Positions 55,091-64,000 of a stretch of 64,000 nucleotides of DNA are shown here, one piece after another. The number at the start of each line of letters is the position of its first letter. Positions within the stretch are counted from its first letter, which is position 1. The notes under the pieces were generated by a model that had not been told where the DNA came from, ran no database searches, and saw nothing but the letters and a program-made list of their open reading frames with translations. The position numbers and the translations under genes were made by a program. Source of the DNA: Rhodoblastus sp963748385. GTDB lineage: Bacteria > Pseudomonadota > Alphaproteobacteria > Rhizobiales > Beijerinckiaceae. The stretch is taken from positions 1 through 64,000 of the forward strand of contig CAVVIQ010000008.1 of the NCBI GenBank assembly GCA_963748385.1. The letters run 5' to 3'.

Positions 55091-55465
55091 TTATTCTGCC
55101 GCCTGGAGCCTTTTGGCGACGGAGAGCGGTTTCACCGGAGCCTTCGTCTGTTCCGCGTCGGCGACCATCGACTTGACCGCGTCGCGGGAAAGATCGGTAA
55201 GCAGTTCGCCGATCTTTCTCGACCGGGCGAGCGCCGCCTCATAGGCGGCTTCAGCATGTTCGGTCTGAATTTGAATCAATTCGCTGGCGTTCCTGGCGCC
55301 TGCGATCTTGCTCACCATGGCGGCCTGGGCCTGCCAAGAGGTTACGGCAATATGACTGACTTCATTGACGATCTTGCCCGTGTTCCCGGCAAGCTTGGCC
55401 GCCAGCGCCACGGACCGGTCAAACTGGTTTTTGAACATTAATTGAAGGCCGGCGCTCAGGACCAT
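55091..55465 (-). CDS. Phasin family protein
   Basis: 124 aa, entirely helical, with the phasin pattern AAKLAGNTGKIVNEVSHIAVTSWQAQAAMVSKI and IQIQTEHAEAAYEAALARSRKIGELLTDLSRDAVKSMVADAEQ. Phasins coat polyhydroxyalkanoate granules or bind other surfaces. An internal ATG at 55438 (MFKNQFDRS) may be the true start. It implies the organism makes PHA, though no PHA synthase is in the window. Confidence 0.88.
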   Translation of the reverse strand: MVLSAGLQLMFKNQFDRSVALAAKLAGNTGKIVNEVSHIAVTSWQAQAAMVSKIAGARNASELIQIQTEHAEAAYEAALARSRKIGELLTDLSRDAVKSMVADAEQTKAPVKPLSVAKRLQAAE

Positions 55466-55747
55466 CTATTCCTCCGAAAATCGACGCTTCGTCCAGAGGA
55501 CCGCGTCCGGCGACTGGAGGCGTCGGAAATTCAGTACCAGCAATGCTCGTGTCGGGTAAATTCGCAATCGCCCTTAAGGGGTTTCCCGTAGTCGGGAAGA
55601 TCCGCCGCCGGAGCAGCCGGGCGCAGCAGAGACGGCGCGGGAACGGCCCGGTTGCGACGAGCAGGTTCCCGCGGATTTCCGTCGACATGTCCAATGCCGC
55701 TTCACCATGCGGCTCATGCCAAATCCCACCGGTGAGAACCCGTGGGA

Positions 55748-58738
55748 TCATGAAGACTTGCGATTTCCCTCCCGCAACAAATTCGCCAGTTTTTGGCGCA
55801 GATCATCGGCCTCGACGGGTTTGTGCAGTAAGACGAAGCCGCTGTTGGAGGCCTCTGCGAGCCGTTCCGGGGCGGTGTCGCCGGTAACAAGCATGGTTGG
55901 AACGGAGCGTCCGGCCCGGCGTGCGATTTCCGCCGCGGCGCCCGCGCCGGTCAGGCCGGCGCCAAGCCGATGGTCGGCAATGACGGCGTCAACTCGCCAA
56001 TTCTCCTGCCCGCCGCGGTCGAGCGCTTCCTCGCCGCTGGCTGCGCTGAGCGTTTCATAGCCCCATAGAGATAGCATTAATTCATAGGCCGCGCGCTCAT
56101 TGGCGTTGTCTTCGATGAGAAGAACGCGGCCGCCGGGATCGGCGAGCGTCGGCTTGACCGGCAGGACGACCGGCGCGCTTCGATCCCGCGGGAGCAGCAA
56201 TGAAAAGCGCGTGCCGCGGCCGAGCCTCGAACTGACCTGCACTTCGGCGCCCAGAAGACGGGCAAGACGGGCGACGATGGCCAGGCCGAGGCCCAGACCC
56301 TTGCTGCTGTCGCGCGCTGGATTGTGGAGTTGCCGGAATTCCTCGAAGATTTCAGTCTGTTGTTCGGCGGGAATGCCCATGCCGGTGTCGATGACGTCGA
56401 GCCTGATCCGGTCGCCGCGTTGACGCAAGCCGATGAGGATGCCGCCCTTTTCCGTGTAACGGAGCGCATTTTCGATCAGATTGCGCAAGATCCGCTCCAG
56501 CAGCGCGGTATCGGTGCTCGCATGCAAGTCGCGTGGCGCAACGCGCAAGACGAGGCCGCTCGCGACCGCTCGCGGTCGATATTCGGACGCCAGTCGATAG
56601 ACGAATTCACCGAGGTCCAAGCTCGACATATTCGGCGCGACGACGCCGGCGTCGAGACGGGAAAGGTCGAGAATTCCGGCCAGCATGCCGTTGAGGCTGC
56701 TCAGCGAATCCTGGGCAAGGCTCATCGCCTCGGCCGCGATGGGCGTGTCAGGGAGTTCACTCCTGATGACGCTGAGAAGCAGGCTGAGCGATTGCGCCGG
56801 CTGGCGCAGATCGTGGCTGGCCGCGGCGAGGAATTTGGATTTGGCAAGGGAGCTGCGATCGGCTTCCGCCTTGGCGGCTCTCAAATCACTCTCGACCTGC
56901 TTGCGCCGAATAAGCTCGTGAATGTCGGTGCAGGTGCCAAACCATTTCACGATCTTTCCGTTTTCATCGACCAGCGGCACGCCGCGGACCAACCACCAGC
57001 GGTATTCTCCATCCGCCCGGCGCAACCTGCATTCAAGCGAATAGGTTCCGCTATTTTTGACGGCGTTTTGCCAGGCGTCCCACGCCCGTTGTTGGTCGTC
57101 GGGATGAAAGGGCTTGTTCCAACCGTGACCGTAACTTTCCTCCAACGTGAGCCCTGTGTACTCAACCCATTGCCGATTGAAAAAAATGTTCCAGCCATCC
57201 GCTCGCGTCGCCCAGACGATCTGGGGCATGGCCTCGGCCAGCAGGCGGAATTCGTCTTCAGCCTTTGCTTGCCGCAGAGCCTCGTCGGCCTGCTTGCGCG
57301 CGGTGATATCGACAATTACGCCAATCGCACGTGAGGCGCGCCCCTCCTTGTCGACCACCCGCTGTCCGCGCCCCTCCAGCCAGCGCACTTCCCCCTTTTC
57401 ACCCAGCACACGATATTCGGCGGAAAACTGCCCGCCGCGCTCGACCATTTCCCTCAAGCGCGCTTCAGTCTGCGCAAGGTCTTCAGGCAGCAGGCGTTGG
57501 GCCCATGCTTCAAAGCTCGGCGTGACCGAACCCGGTTCGTAGCCCAGCGCTCGGTAAGTTTCCTCATTCCAGACGCAAGCGCCGGTCGCCAAATCCCATT
57601 CCCAAATCCCCATGTGCCCGGCGCCGAGGGCCAGCTGCAACCGCTCCTCGCTTGCGATTAAAGCTTCCTCCACCTTTTTGCGCTCGGTCACGTCGCGGAG
57701 GATGGCAAGCAAATGGCCATCTGGGAGCTGGCGGCCGACGACCTCGCCGACGATCTCCGAACCGTCCTTGCGGCGGAAGCGCCACTCGGAGCGCGCCACC
57801 TGGCCGTCTGCGAACCTGCCGACCTCGGGCGCAATCCGGCTCACCTCCTCCGGGGCGATCACATCGGCGATGGTGAGGGACAGAATTTCATCCCGCGTAT
57901 AGCCGAGCATCTTGTGACCGGCCGTGTTGACATCGACGTAGCGGCCTGCCGCATCGCTGAGGAAGATGCCGTCCTCGGCCTGCTCGACCAGCAGGCGGTA
58001 GCGTTCCTCGCTTTTCCGCAGCGACTCTTCCGCTTGCCTGCGTTGCTCGACAAGGCGGAGCGTCTCCTCCATCTCGTCATGGGCGCGGCGCGTATGCAGC
58101 GCGGTGGCGCCGTAGGAAACATCCTCGGCCAGTTCTTCGAACAGAGCGACTTCCTCTGGACCGAATGCGTTGGGTTCGCCGGCATAGATGGTCAAGGCGC
58201 CGAACACGCACGCTTTGTTCCGCAGCGGCAGCGAAATGCTGGACAGATATCGCCTCTCTAAGGCCAGCTCCTTCCAGGGACCCATGGCGGGGTTGACGGT
58301 GATGTCGTTGTTGAACTGGGTCGCGCCGGTGCGCACCGACAGGCCCGAGGGGCCGCGGCCATGGGGGCTGTCCCCCCAGCTGATTTTGGCCAGAGCGAGA
58401 TAGCCCGCTTCGTGCCCGGCATGGGCCAGGGGCCGGATGGACTTTTCCTCATCATGTTCGACCTGGCCGACCCAGGCCATACGGTAGCCGCCGGTCTCGA
58501 CGATGACGCGGCACATATTCTGAAACAGCTCGTCCTCGGTCGTGGCGCGAACCAAAGCATGGGCGCCTTCGACCATCGTCCTGAGAATCCGGTTGGACCG
58601 CAGCGTTTTCTCTTCGGCTTGCCGCTGTTCGATGGTGTCCGACAGCACGGTCACGCCCCGCCTATTAGCGATTTGATTGCCTTTTGTCTGGATAGTGCCT
58701 TCAGTCTGGGCGCCGGGCAAGTCTTGAGCCGTCGTCAA
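55748..58738 (-). CDS. Hybrid sensor histidine kinase with GAF, PAS and REC domains
   Basis: 996 aa, no membrane segments, so a soluble sensor. Order: short N-terminus; GAF-like domain (about 55-210: LVRATTEDELFQNMCRVIVETGGYRMAWVG); three PAS/PAC domains (about 240-360, 365-490, 500-620: LLVEQAEDGIFLSDAAGRYVDVN, AGHMGIWEWDLATG, PQIVWATRADGWNIFFN); dimerisation/phospho-accepting His in AAASHDLRQPAQSLSLLL; HATPase with DTGMGIPAEQQTEIFEEF and SSKGLGLGLAIVARLA. The C-terminal receiver domain has Asp in VDAVIADHRLGAG. It could phosphorylate the nearby FixJ-like regulator or act alone. Signal unknown; PAS and GAF suggest redox, gas or ligand sensing. Confidence 0.94.
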   Translation of the reverse strand: MTTAQDLPGAQTEGTIQTKGNQIANRRGVTVLSDTIEQRQAEEKTLRSNRILRTMVEGAHALVRATTEDELFQNMCRVIVETGGYRMAWVGQVEHDEEKSIRPLAHAGHEAGYLALAKISWGDSPHGRGPSGLSVRTGATQFNNDITVNPAMGPWKELALERRYLSSISLPLRNKACVFGALTIYAGEPNAFGPEEVALFEELAEDVSYGATALHTRRAHDEMEETLRLVEQRRQAEESLRKSEERYRLLVEQAEDGIFLSDAAGRYVDVNTAGHKMLGYTRDEILSLTIADVIAPEEVSRIAPEVGRFADGQVARSEWRFRRKDGSEIVGEVVGRQLPDGHLLAILRDVTERKKVEEALIASEERLQLALGAGHMGIWEWDLATGACVWNEETYRALGYEPGSVTPSFEAWAQRLLPEDLAQTEARLREMVERGGQFSAEYRVLGEKGEVRWLEGRGQRVVDKEGRASRAIGVIVDITARKQADEALRQAKAEDEFRLLAEAMPQIVWATRADGWNIFFNRQWVEYTGLTLEESYGHGWNKPFHPDDQQRAWDAWQNAVKNSGTYSLECRLRRADGEYRWWLVRGVPLVDENGKIVKWFGTCTDIHELIRRKQVESDLRAAKAEADRSSLAKSKFLAAASHDLRQPAQSLSLLLSVIRSELPDTPIAAEAMSLAQDSLSSLNGMLAGILDLSRLDAGVVAPNMSSLDLGEFVYRLASEYRPRAVASGLVLRVAPRDLHASTDTALLERILRNLIENALRYTEKGGILIGLRQRGDRIRLDVIDTGMGIPAEQQTEIFEEFRQLHNPARDSSKGLGLGLAIVARLARLLGAEVQVSSRLGRGTRFSLLLPRDRSAPVVLPVKPTLADPGGRVLLIEDNANERAAYELMLSLWGYETLSAASGEEALDRGGQENWRVDAVIADHRLGAGLTGAGAAAEIARRAGRSVPTMLVTGDTAPERLAEASNSGFVLLHKPVEADDLRQKLANLLREGNRKSS

Positions 58739-59002
58739 ACGTCTCCGTCTCGCGATTTTCGCCCGGGATCCACGCGTGCAAACGCGGTGGCGGCTAATGG
58801 TTCATGATGAGACGGTCGCCGACCCGATCAGACGCGCCAGCTTCGAGCCGATTCCGGAATCCGGACTGACCTGCCGCGAATTTCCGTAACTGGCGCATTC
58901 TTGCCGTTGGGCCCATGACCGCAGTCCCTCGTGGATCGGCCCTTCCGGCTACGACCGGATTCCGCGTCACCGAGACGCCCCGCAAACAAATATCGCCACC
59001 GC

Positions 59003-60374
59003 TCAGCCCGCCATCCGCGCCAGCGCCCTGGCGCGGCCGATCAGCGGCAGGAGCTTTGCAAGCTCCGGCCCCGAACTCGCGGCCGGTCAGGGCGAGCCGC
59101 AGGGGATGGAACAAGGCCTTGCCCTTGAGCCCCGTCGCTTCCTTGATCGCCGAGGTCCAGGCGGCCCAGGTGGTCTCCTCCCAGGGTTCGGGCGGCAGCG
59201 TTTTGAGCGCGGCGTCGTGAAGATCTTCCGGCAGGGCGGTGACGGTAATCTCGCTCTCGACCACGCCCCACCACTCGGCAATATCGGAAAAACGGGTGAG
59301 ATTGCCCCGCGCGGCAAGCCAAAGGGGTTCGGCCTTGAAGCCGACGATGTCATGGGCCGCCAGCCGGTCGCGCACCGATTCGTAAGACAATCCATGCAGC
59401 ACGCGCTGCGACAGCGCCTTCAGCTCCGCTTCGTCGAAACGGGCGCTGGCGCGCGACATGGCCGAGAGATCGAACAGGCCGGCGAGTTCGGGCAGGCTGC
59501 GGACCGGCTGCACCGCGATTGACGATCCGGTGAGCGCCGCCATGGCCGCGACGGCGAGCGATTCCACCCCGGCCTCGCGCAGGGACGCGATCGACAGCGC
59601 GCCGGTGCGTTTCGACAGGCCCTGGCCGTCGGCGCCGATCAGCAGGTTGTGATGGGCGAAATGCGGCGCCTTTTCCGCCCCCAGCGCCCGGAAGAGCTGG
59701 ACCTGCACCGCCGTATTGGTGACATGGTCCTCGCCGCGGATGATATGGGTGACGCCCGACTCGATGTCGTCCACGACCGAAGGCAAGGTATAGAGATAAG
59801 AGCCGTCCTCGCGCACCAGGACCGGATCGGAGAGCGACGCGCAGTCGATATGGCTGTCGCCGCGAACGAGATCGTCCCAGCGCACGACTTCCGGCTCCAG
59901 CTTGAAGCGCCAGTGCGGCTTGCGGCCGGCGGCCGCAAGCGCGGCGCGCTCGGCGTCGGTCAGGCTCAGCGCGGCGCGGTCATAGACCGGCGGCGCCCCG
60001 CGCGCGATCTGGAGACGGCGCTTGCGCTCCAGTTCCTCTGGCGTCTCGTAGCACGGATAGAGCCGCCCCGCCTCGCGCAGGCGGCGCGCGGCGGCGTCGT
60101 ACAGCGAAAAACGGTCCGACTGGCGGAATTTGACGTCCGGCGTCACGCCCAGCCAGGCGAGGTCCACCTCGATGCCCAGCGCATATTCCTCGGTAGAGCG
60201 CTCCGAATCGGTGTCGTCGAAACGCAGGATGAACCTGCCGCCGTGTTTCTTGACGAAAAAATAGTTCACCAGTGCGGTGCGCGCATTGCCAATATGGATG
60301 CGGCCGGTCGGCGACGGCGCGAAACGCGCCACCGGCGCGTCTGCCGCGGGAGAATGTTGAGCCGGATGAGTCAT
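59003..60374 (-). CDS. gltX: Glutamyl-tRNA synthetase, C-terminus frameshifted
   Basis: About 457 aa in the correct frame. Class I synthetase with VARFAPSPTGRIHIGNARTALVNYFF (HIGH-like) and IRGEDHVTNTAVQVQLFRALGA, KMSKS-like GLSKRTG, and the anticodon-binding domain. Near 59073-59076 a run of four C on the plus strand has one base too many. Correcting it changes REFGAGACKAPAAD to REFGPELAKLLPLIGRARALARMAG followed by a stop at 59003, the normal family end. Without correction the frame runs on about 70 residues into unrelated sequence. This is the shorter (GltX2-like) form and may charge tRNA-Glu and tRNA-Gln, in keeping with the GatCAB operon. Confidence 0.94.
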
Positions 60375-60563
60375 GGAGGCGTTTTAGCGCCTCGGCGACG
60401 TTTTTGGAAATGCGCGGCGCGACATGTCATGGAATAGTGATAAAAAATCCGCATAAGCGCGCAGGCGCCGGCTCCGGCGGAAAGGGGCGCGTCACATTGC
60501 GGCCTTTTTTGGAAGCGACAGCAGCGCGGACAAGGCGCGGATCGACAAGGAAAGACGGACCGG

Positions 60564-61727
60564 ATGACGGGATATATCGCCGCGGCGTTCTGCTTGGCCG
60601 TGACCTTCCTCAACCTGTTCTCGCTCGCCTTGACCGCCTGGCGCTGCCGCGTGCGCCCCGAGCCGATCGCCGACCGCATGAAGGCCACGGGCCTCGACAA
60701 TTCCACGCCTCCGGTCAGCATCGTGCGTCCGTTGTGCGGGCTGGAGAATTTTTCCGAACAGACTTTGCGTTCGACCTTCGAACTCGACTATCCCGATTAC
60801 GAAGTCCTGTTCTGCGTCCAGAAGAAAACCGACCCGATCATCCCGCTGGCCGAGAAACTGCTGGCCGAACAACCCGAGGGGCGCGGCAAGCTGCTGATCG
60901 GCGACGATCGGATCAGCCCCAATCCCAAGCTCAACAATTGCGTCAAGGGCTGGCAGGCGGCGAGGCATCAGTGGGTCGTGCTGGCGGATTCCAACGTGCT
61001 GGCGCCAAAGGATTACCTCCAGCAAATGCTGGTCCGGTTCCGGCCCGATGTCGGCCTCGTCTGTTCGCCGCCGCTCGGCGTCTGGCCCGAGGGCGTCGGC
61101 GCGTGGCTCGAATGCGCCATCCTCAACTCCTATCAGGCGCGCTGGCAATTCGCCGCCGACGCGCTCGGCATGGGCTACGCCCAGGGCAAGAGCATGATGT
61201 GGCGCCGCGAGATCGTCGACAGGGCCGGCGGCATGGTGGCGCTTGCCTCGGAGATCGCCGAGGACGCCGCCTCGACCAAGCTCGTCCGTTCCGCCGGAAT
61301 GAAGGTCGCGCTGGTGGACCGGCCCTTCGACCAGACGCTCGGCAGGCGCGATCTTCGCGCCGTCTATCGGCGCCAGACCCGCTGGGCGCGGCTGCGCCGG
61401 GCGAGTTTCGCCCATCTTTACGCGTCGGAGGTCCTTTCCACCTCCCTGCCGTCCATTCTCGCCGGCGCCTATGCCGCGAGCGAATTCGGTTTCTCGCCCT
61501 GGGCGGGCGCCGCGGTGGTCGCCGCCGCCTGGATCCTGCCGGAGACCTTGGTCAACTGGCGTCTCGGCTGGCCAAGCGCCTGGTTTTCGCCGCTTGTTTT
61601 CCTCCTGCGCGACCTGCTCTTCCCGGTCGTCTGGCTCGACGGCTGGCTGGGCGACGATTTCGAATGGATGGGCAATTCCATGACCGTGCGCGACGTCGCC
61701 GACAAGACGATTGACGGCGCGGCCTGA
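60564..61727 (+). CDS. Ceramide-glucosyltransferase-like (GT21) membrane glycosyltransferase
   Basis: 387 aa. An N-terminal membrane anchor (YIAAAFCLAVTFLNLFSLALTA) precedes a GT2-fold domain with PPVSIVRPLCGLENFSEQTLRSTFELDYPDYEVLFC, WVVLADSNVLAPKDYL (second Asp), SEIAEDAASTKLVR (third Asp), and the product-binding QTRWARLRR (Q..RW motif). It ends with two or three C-terminal membrane helices. This is the signature of ceramide glucosyltransferase and hopanoid HpnI relatives. Lipid acceptor unknown. It stands between gltX (divergent) and nadE (convergent). Confidence 0.88.
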   Translation: MTGYIAAAFCLAVTFLNLFSLALTAWRCRVRPEPIADRMKATGLDNSTPPVSIVRPLCGLENFSEQTLRSTFELDYPDYEVLFCVQKKTDPIIPLAEKLLAEQPEGRGKLLIGDDRISPNPKLNNCVKGWQAARHQWVVLADSNVLAPKDYLQQMLVRFRPDVGLVCSPPLGVWPEGVGAWLECAILNSYQARWQFAADALGMGYAQGKSMMWRREIVDRAGGMVALASEIAEDAASTKLVRSAGMKVALVDRPFDQTLGRRDLRAVYRRQTRWARLRRASFAHLYASEVLSTSLPSILAGAYAASEFGFSPWAGAAVVAAAWILPETLVNWRLGWPSAWFSPLVFLLRDLLFPVVWLDGWLGDDFEWMGNSMTVRDVADKTIDGAA

Positions 61728-61864
61728 AGCGGCGAAAGCTTCGTCCATATTGGTCTGTTTCGCCGGACGGTTTTCGCGCCCCGCCATTCTTGCGCGCCTT
61801 TGCGGCGTCGCGCCGGGGCGACGAGCCTTTCAAGCCCGGCAAGCCCGACGGCTATTTCTCAGGG

Positions 61865-63616
61865 TCAGTCCTCGAACGGCGCGCCGGAGTCCACCGGGCT
61901 TTGCGGCGCGATCTTCGGGTCGGGAATGAAGGGCGGAGCGCCGGAATCCCGGAAGCGGTTGACGATGGGATAGCGCCGGTCGCGGCCGAAATTTTTCCGT
62001 GTCACCTTCACGCCCGGCGCCGATTGCCGGCGCTTGTATTCGGCGAGGTAAAGCATGCGCTCGACCTTTTTCACCGTCTCGAGATCGTGCCCCCGCGCGA
62101 AAATTTCGGCGAGGGGCATATCCTTTTCGACCAGACATTCCAGCATGTCGTCAAGCGCGTCATAGGGCGGCAGCGAATCCTGATCCTTCTGGTTCTCGCG
62201 CAATTCGGCGGTCGGCGGCTTGTCGATGATATGCTGCGGGATCACCTGTCCGTCGGGACCGAGCGCGCCGCCCGGCTTCCAGCCGTTGCGCAGGTCGCAG
62301 AGGCGGAATACCTGTGTCTTGTAAAGGTCCTTGATCGGGTTGAAGCCGCCGTTCATGTCGCCATAGAGCGTGGCGTAGCCGACCGACATTTCCGACTTGT
62401 TGCCGGTGGTCACCAGCATCGCCCCGAATTTGTTGGAGACCGACATGAGGATCAGCCCGCGCGCGCGGGCCTGGATGTTTTCCTCGGTCACGCCGCGCGG
62501 CGTCCCCGCGAAAAGCGGCGCCAGCGCCGCCTCGACGCCCTCCACGGCCTGGGCGATGGGCAGAATGTCATAGCGCACGCCCAGGGCTGAAGCGCAGTCC
62601 GCCGCGTCCTTCAACGATTCCGCGGAGGTGAAGCGGAACGGCAGCATGATCGCATGGACTTGGTTGCTTCCCAAGGCGTCGGCCGCCATCGCCGCGCAGA
62701 GCGCCGAATCGACGCCGCCCGACATGCCGAGAACCACGCCGGGAAAATTGTTTTTCTGGACGTAATCCCGCAGGCCCAGAACGCAGGCGGCGTAATCGGC
62801 CCTGTCGCCGTCGGGCATGGGGGCGTCCGGCGCCTCTTCGCAGACCCAGCCCGCGCTCTCGCGGCGGAAGACGATTCTGGCGACGGTTTCCTCGAAAGCC
62901 GGGAGCCGGCCGGCGACTTCGCCATTGGCGTTGACGATGAAACTCGCGCCGTCGAACACCAACTCGTCCTGACCGCCGATCTGGTTGAGATAGACCAGAG
63001 GCAGGCCGCTCTCGACCACTCGCGCGGTGGCCACCGCAAGCCGTTCGGCGTCCTTGCCGCGCCAATAGGGCGAGCCATTGGGCGACAGGAGGATTTCCGC
63101 TCCGGTCGTGCTCAGGGAGGCGACAATGTCCGGCCCCCAGATGTCCTCGCAGATCGGCAGGCCGAGTTTTATCCCGCGAAAGACCACCGGCCCCGGCGCC
63201 GGGCCGGGCGCAAAAACGCGCTTTTCGTCGAACACGCCATAATTGGGCAGATCGACCTTGAAACGCACGGCGGCGACGCGCCCGCCGTCGAGCAGCGCGT
63301 AGGCGTTGTGGCAATGCCCGTCCTGCATCCAGGGCAGGCCCATCAGCACGGCAGGCCCACCATCGGAAGTCTCGCGCGCCAAATCTTCCAGCGCGGCGCG
63401 GCAGGAATCCTGAAAGGCGGGTTTGAGCACCAGATCCTCCGGCGGATAGCCGGCGAGGAACAGTTCGGAAAACATCACCAGATCGGCGCCGAGTTTGTTC
63501 GCTTTTTCGCGCGCGGCCCGCGCTTTTTCGAGATTGGCGTCGATCGCCCCGACCACGCAATTGATCTGCGCCAGAGCGAGGACAAGGCGGTCGGGAGGAC
63601 TGGAAAACTGGCTCAT
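61865..63616 (-). CDS. nadE: Glutamine-dependent NAD+ synthetase
   Basis: 583 aa, two domains. The N-terminal nitrilase-like glutaminase has the Glu in VMFSELFLAGYPPEDL, the Lys in RFKVDLPNYGVFDEKR and the catalytic Cys in LGLPICEDIWGPD. The C-terminal synthetase has the P-loop LGMSGGVDSALCAAMA and TTGNKSEMSVGYATLYGDMNGGFNPIKDLYKTQVF. It amidates nicotinic acid adenine dinucleotide with glutamine. Length matches the bacterial two-domain form. No defects seen. Confidence 0.97.
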   Translation of the reverse strand: MSQFSSPPDRLVLALAQINCVVGAIDANLEKARAAREKANKLGADLVMFSELFLAGYPPEDLVLKPAFQDSCRAALEDLARETSDGGPAVLMGLPWMQDGHCHNAYALLDGGRVAAVRFKVDLPNYGVFDEKRVFAPGPAPGPVVFRGIKLGLPICEDIWGPDIVASLSTTGAEILLSPNGSPYWRGKDAERLAVATARVVESGLPLVYLNQIGGQDELVFDGASFIVNANGEVAGRLPAFEETVARIVFRRESAGWVCEEAPDAPMPDGDRADYAACVLGLRDYVQKNNFPGVVLGMSGGVDSALCAAMAADALGSNQVHAIMLPFRFTSAESLKDAADCASALGVRYDILPIAQAVEGVEAALAPLFAGTPRGVTEENIQARARGLILMSVSNKFGAMLVTTGNKSEMSVGYATLYGDMNGGFNPIKDLYKTQVFRLCDLRNGWKPGGALGPDGQVIPQHIIDKPPTAELRENQKDQDSLPPYDALDDMLECLVEKDMPLAEIFARGHDLETVKKVERMLYLAEYKRRQSAPGVKVTRKNFGRDRRYPIVNRFRDSGAPPFIPDPKIAPQSPVDSGAPFED

Positions 63617-63764
63617 CGCCCTGTTCTAGGCGAAGGGAGGCGGCCGGGCAATCAGGCCGCAAGGCGCAGGCGCCTCCGCGCCTTAATCCCTTTACCGTCC
63701 GCGGGAGATTAGGCGTAAACTCAAGCCAATCGCTGAAGGCAGCGAGCCGGCAGGGAGAGAGCCG

Positions 63765-64000
63765 ATGTCCCGCTTTGCGCCGTCCACCTTTCTCGAAACC
63801 CATGAAGTGACCAACCAGCCCGCCGAATTTACCGGCGTCAACCTCTATCTGACCGACACGGCTCTGCGCGAAGCGGTTCTGCGCGAGGCCGGACCCTGGC
63901 TCGACCGGCGGATGGCGGCGCTCGGCGAAATCGTCGGCTCGGAAGAAGTTCTCGAATGGGGCGAACTGGCGAACCGCTATTCCCCCGAACTCCTTGCGTT
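63765..64000 (+). CDS. AidB-like acyl-CoA dehydrogenase, N-terminal part, cut by the window end
   Basis: The gene begins at ATG 63765 after AGGGAGAGAG and runs off the window after 78 codons. The protein starts MSRFAPSTFLETHEVTNQPAEFTGVNLYLTDTALREAV and continues LGEIVGSEEVLEWGELANRYSPEL. The stretch HEVTNQP....G.NL...D.AL.EA with L.LG.LAN is the N-terminal adaptive-response domain of AidB-type acyl-CoA dehydrogenases, flavoproteins induced by alkylation damage. The catalytic core lies outside, so the assignment rests on the N-terminus only. Confidence 0.75.
   Translation, partial: MSRFAPSTFLETHEVTNQPAEFTGVNLYLTDTALREAVLREAGPWLDRRMAALGEIVGSEEVLEWGELANRYSPELLA

Noticed and set aside
58794..59002. 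Novel C-terminal domain of GltX
   Set aside because: It appears only because of a one-base insertion. The correct frame ends in the family's normal C-terminus at 59003.

Overview
The window is high-GC (roughly 65%) chromosomal DNA from an alphaproteobacterium, most likely a member of the Hyphomicrobiales (Rhizobiales). The support is the gene set: a GatCAB operon, an NDUFS4-type complex I accessory protein, CreA, DUF2865, DUF3300, DUF3422, phasin, FixJ-type regulator, EgtB/EgtD and class II DAHP synthase. The family cannot be fixed from sequence alone. Almost everything is core metabolism and envelope biology. There is no CRISPR array, prophage or intact insertion sequence; the only mobile-element trace is a decayed REP-associated transposase fragment near 45.2 kb.

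Layout. 0-6 kb: three tRNA genes (Arg, Pro, Ser), a complex I accessory protein, a DUF192 protein, a two-domain cold-shock protein, a BON protein with a membrane/HhH neighbour, and a histone-H1-like Ala/Lys-rich protein. 6-10.5 kb: operon gatC-gatA-chorismate mutase-gatB, then a UPF0173 hydrolase. 11-20 kb: a polytopic membrane protein, miaA and serB in divergent overlap, a peroxiredoxin, and the operon cysS-47-aa membrane protein-GNAT-cimA. 20-30 kb: ppk2, three tandem membrane acyltransferases (AT3 plus SGNH), and ilvN and ilvI behind a complete transcription attenuator. 30-45 kb: rsmD, an RluB-type pseudouridine synthase, tadA, DUF3422, MAPEG, a GT2-GtrA/GT39 pair, selO, CreA, a LigB-type dioxygenase, DUF3300, DUF2254 and a BASS transporter. 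45-54 kb: egtB-egtD (ergothioneine), an unrecognised 388-aa protein, a MltF-like transglycosylase, DAHP synthase and DUF2865. 54-64 kb: a FixJ-like regulator, phasin, hybrid histidine kinase, gltX, a ceramide-glucosyltransferase-like GT, nadE and the start of an AidB-like acyl-CoA dehydrogenase.

How genes fit together. Branched-chain amino acid supply is represented twice: ilvI/ilvN under an attenuator whose 16-aa leader carries Leu-Val-Val, and cimA (citramalate route to 2-oxobutyrate). The three acyltransferases abut ilvN on the same strand and could be read through from the ilv promoter. The first two downstream copies share a 1165-bp block with only two differences that I found, while their SGNH domains differ. 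That suggests recent duplication or gene conversion with diversification of the acceptor domain. The GT2-GtrA and GT39 genes form a plausible polyprenyl-phosphate-sugar module.

A caution for every reader: about twenty single-base indels interrupt genes here, including housekeeping genes such as serB, gltX and DAHP synthase, and one tRNA has an extra base in its T-loop. Many long genes are intact. The simplest reading is residual assembly or sequencing error rather than mass pseudogenisation. I therefore give reconstructed full-length spans for these genes and state where the frame breaks.
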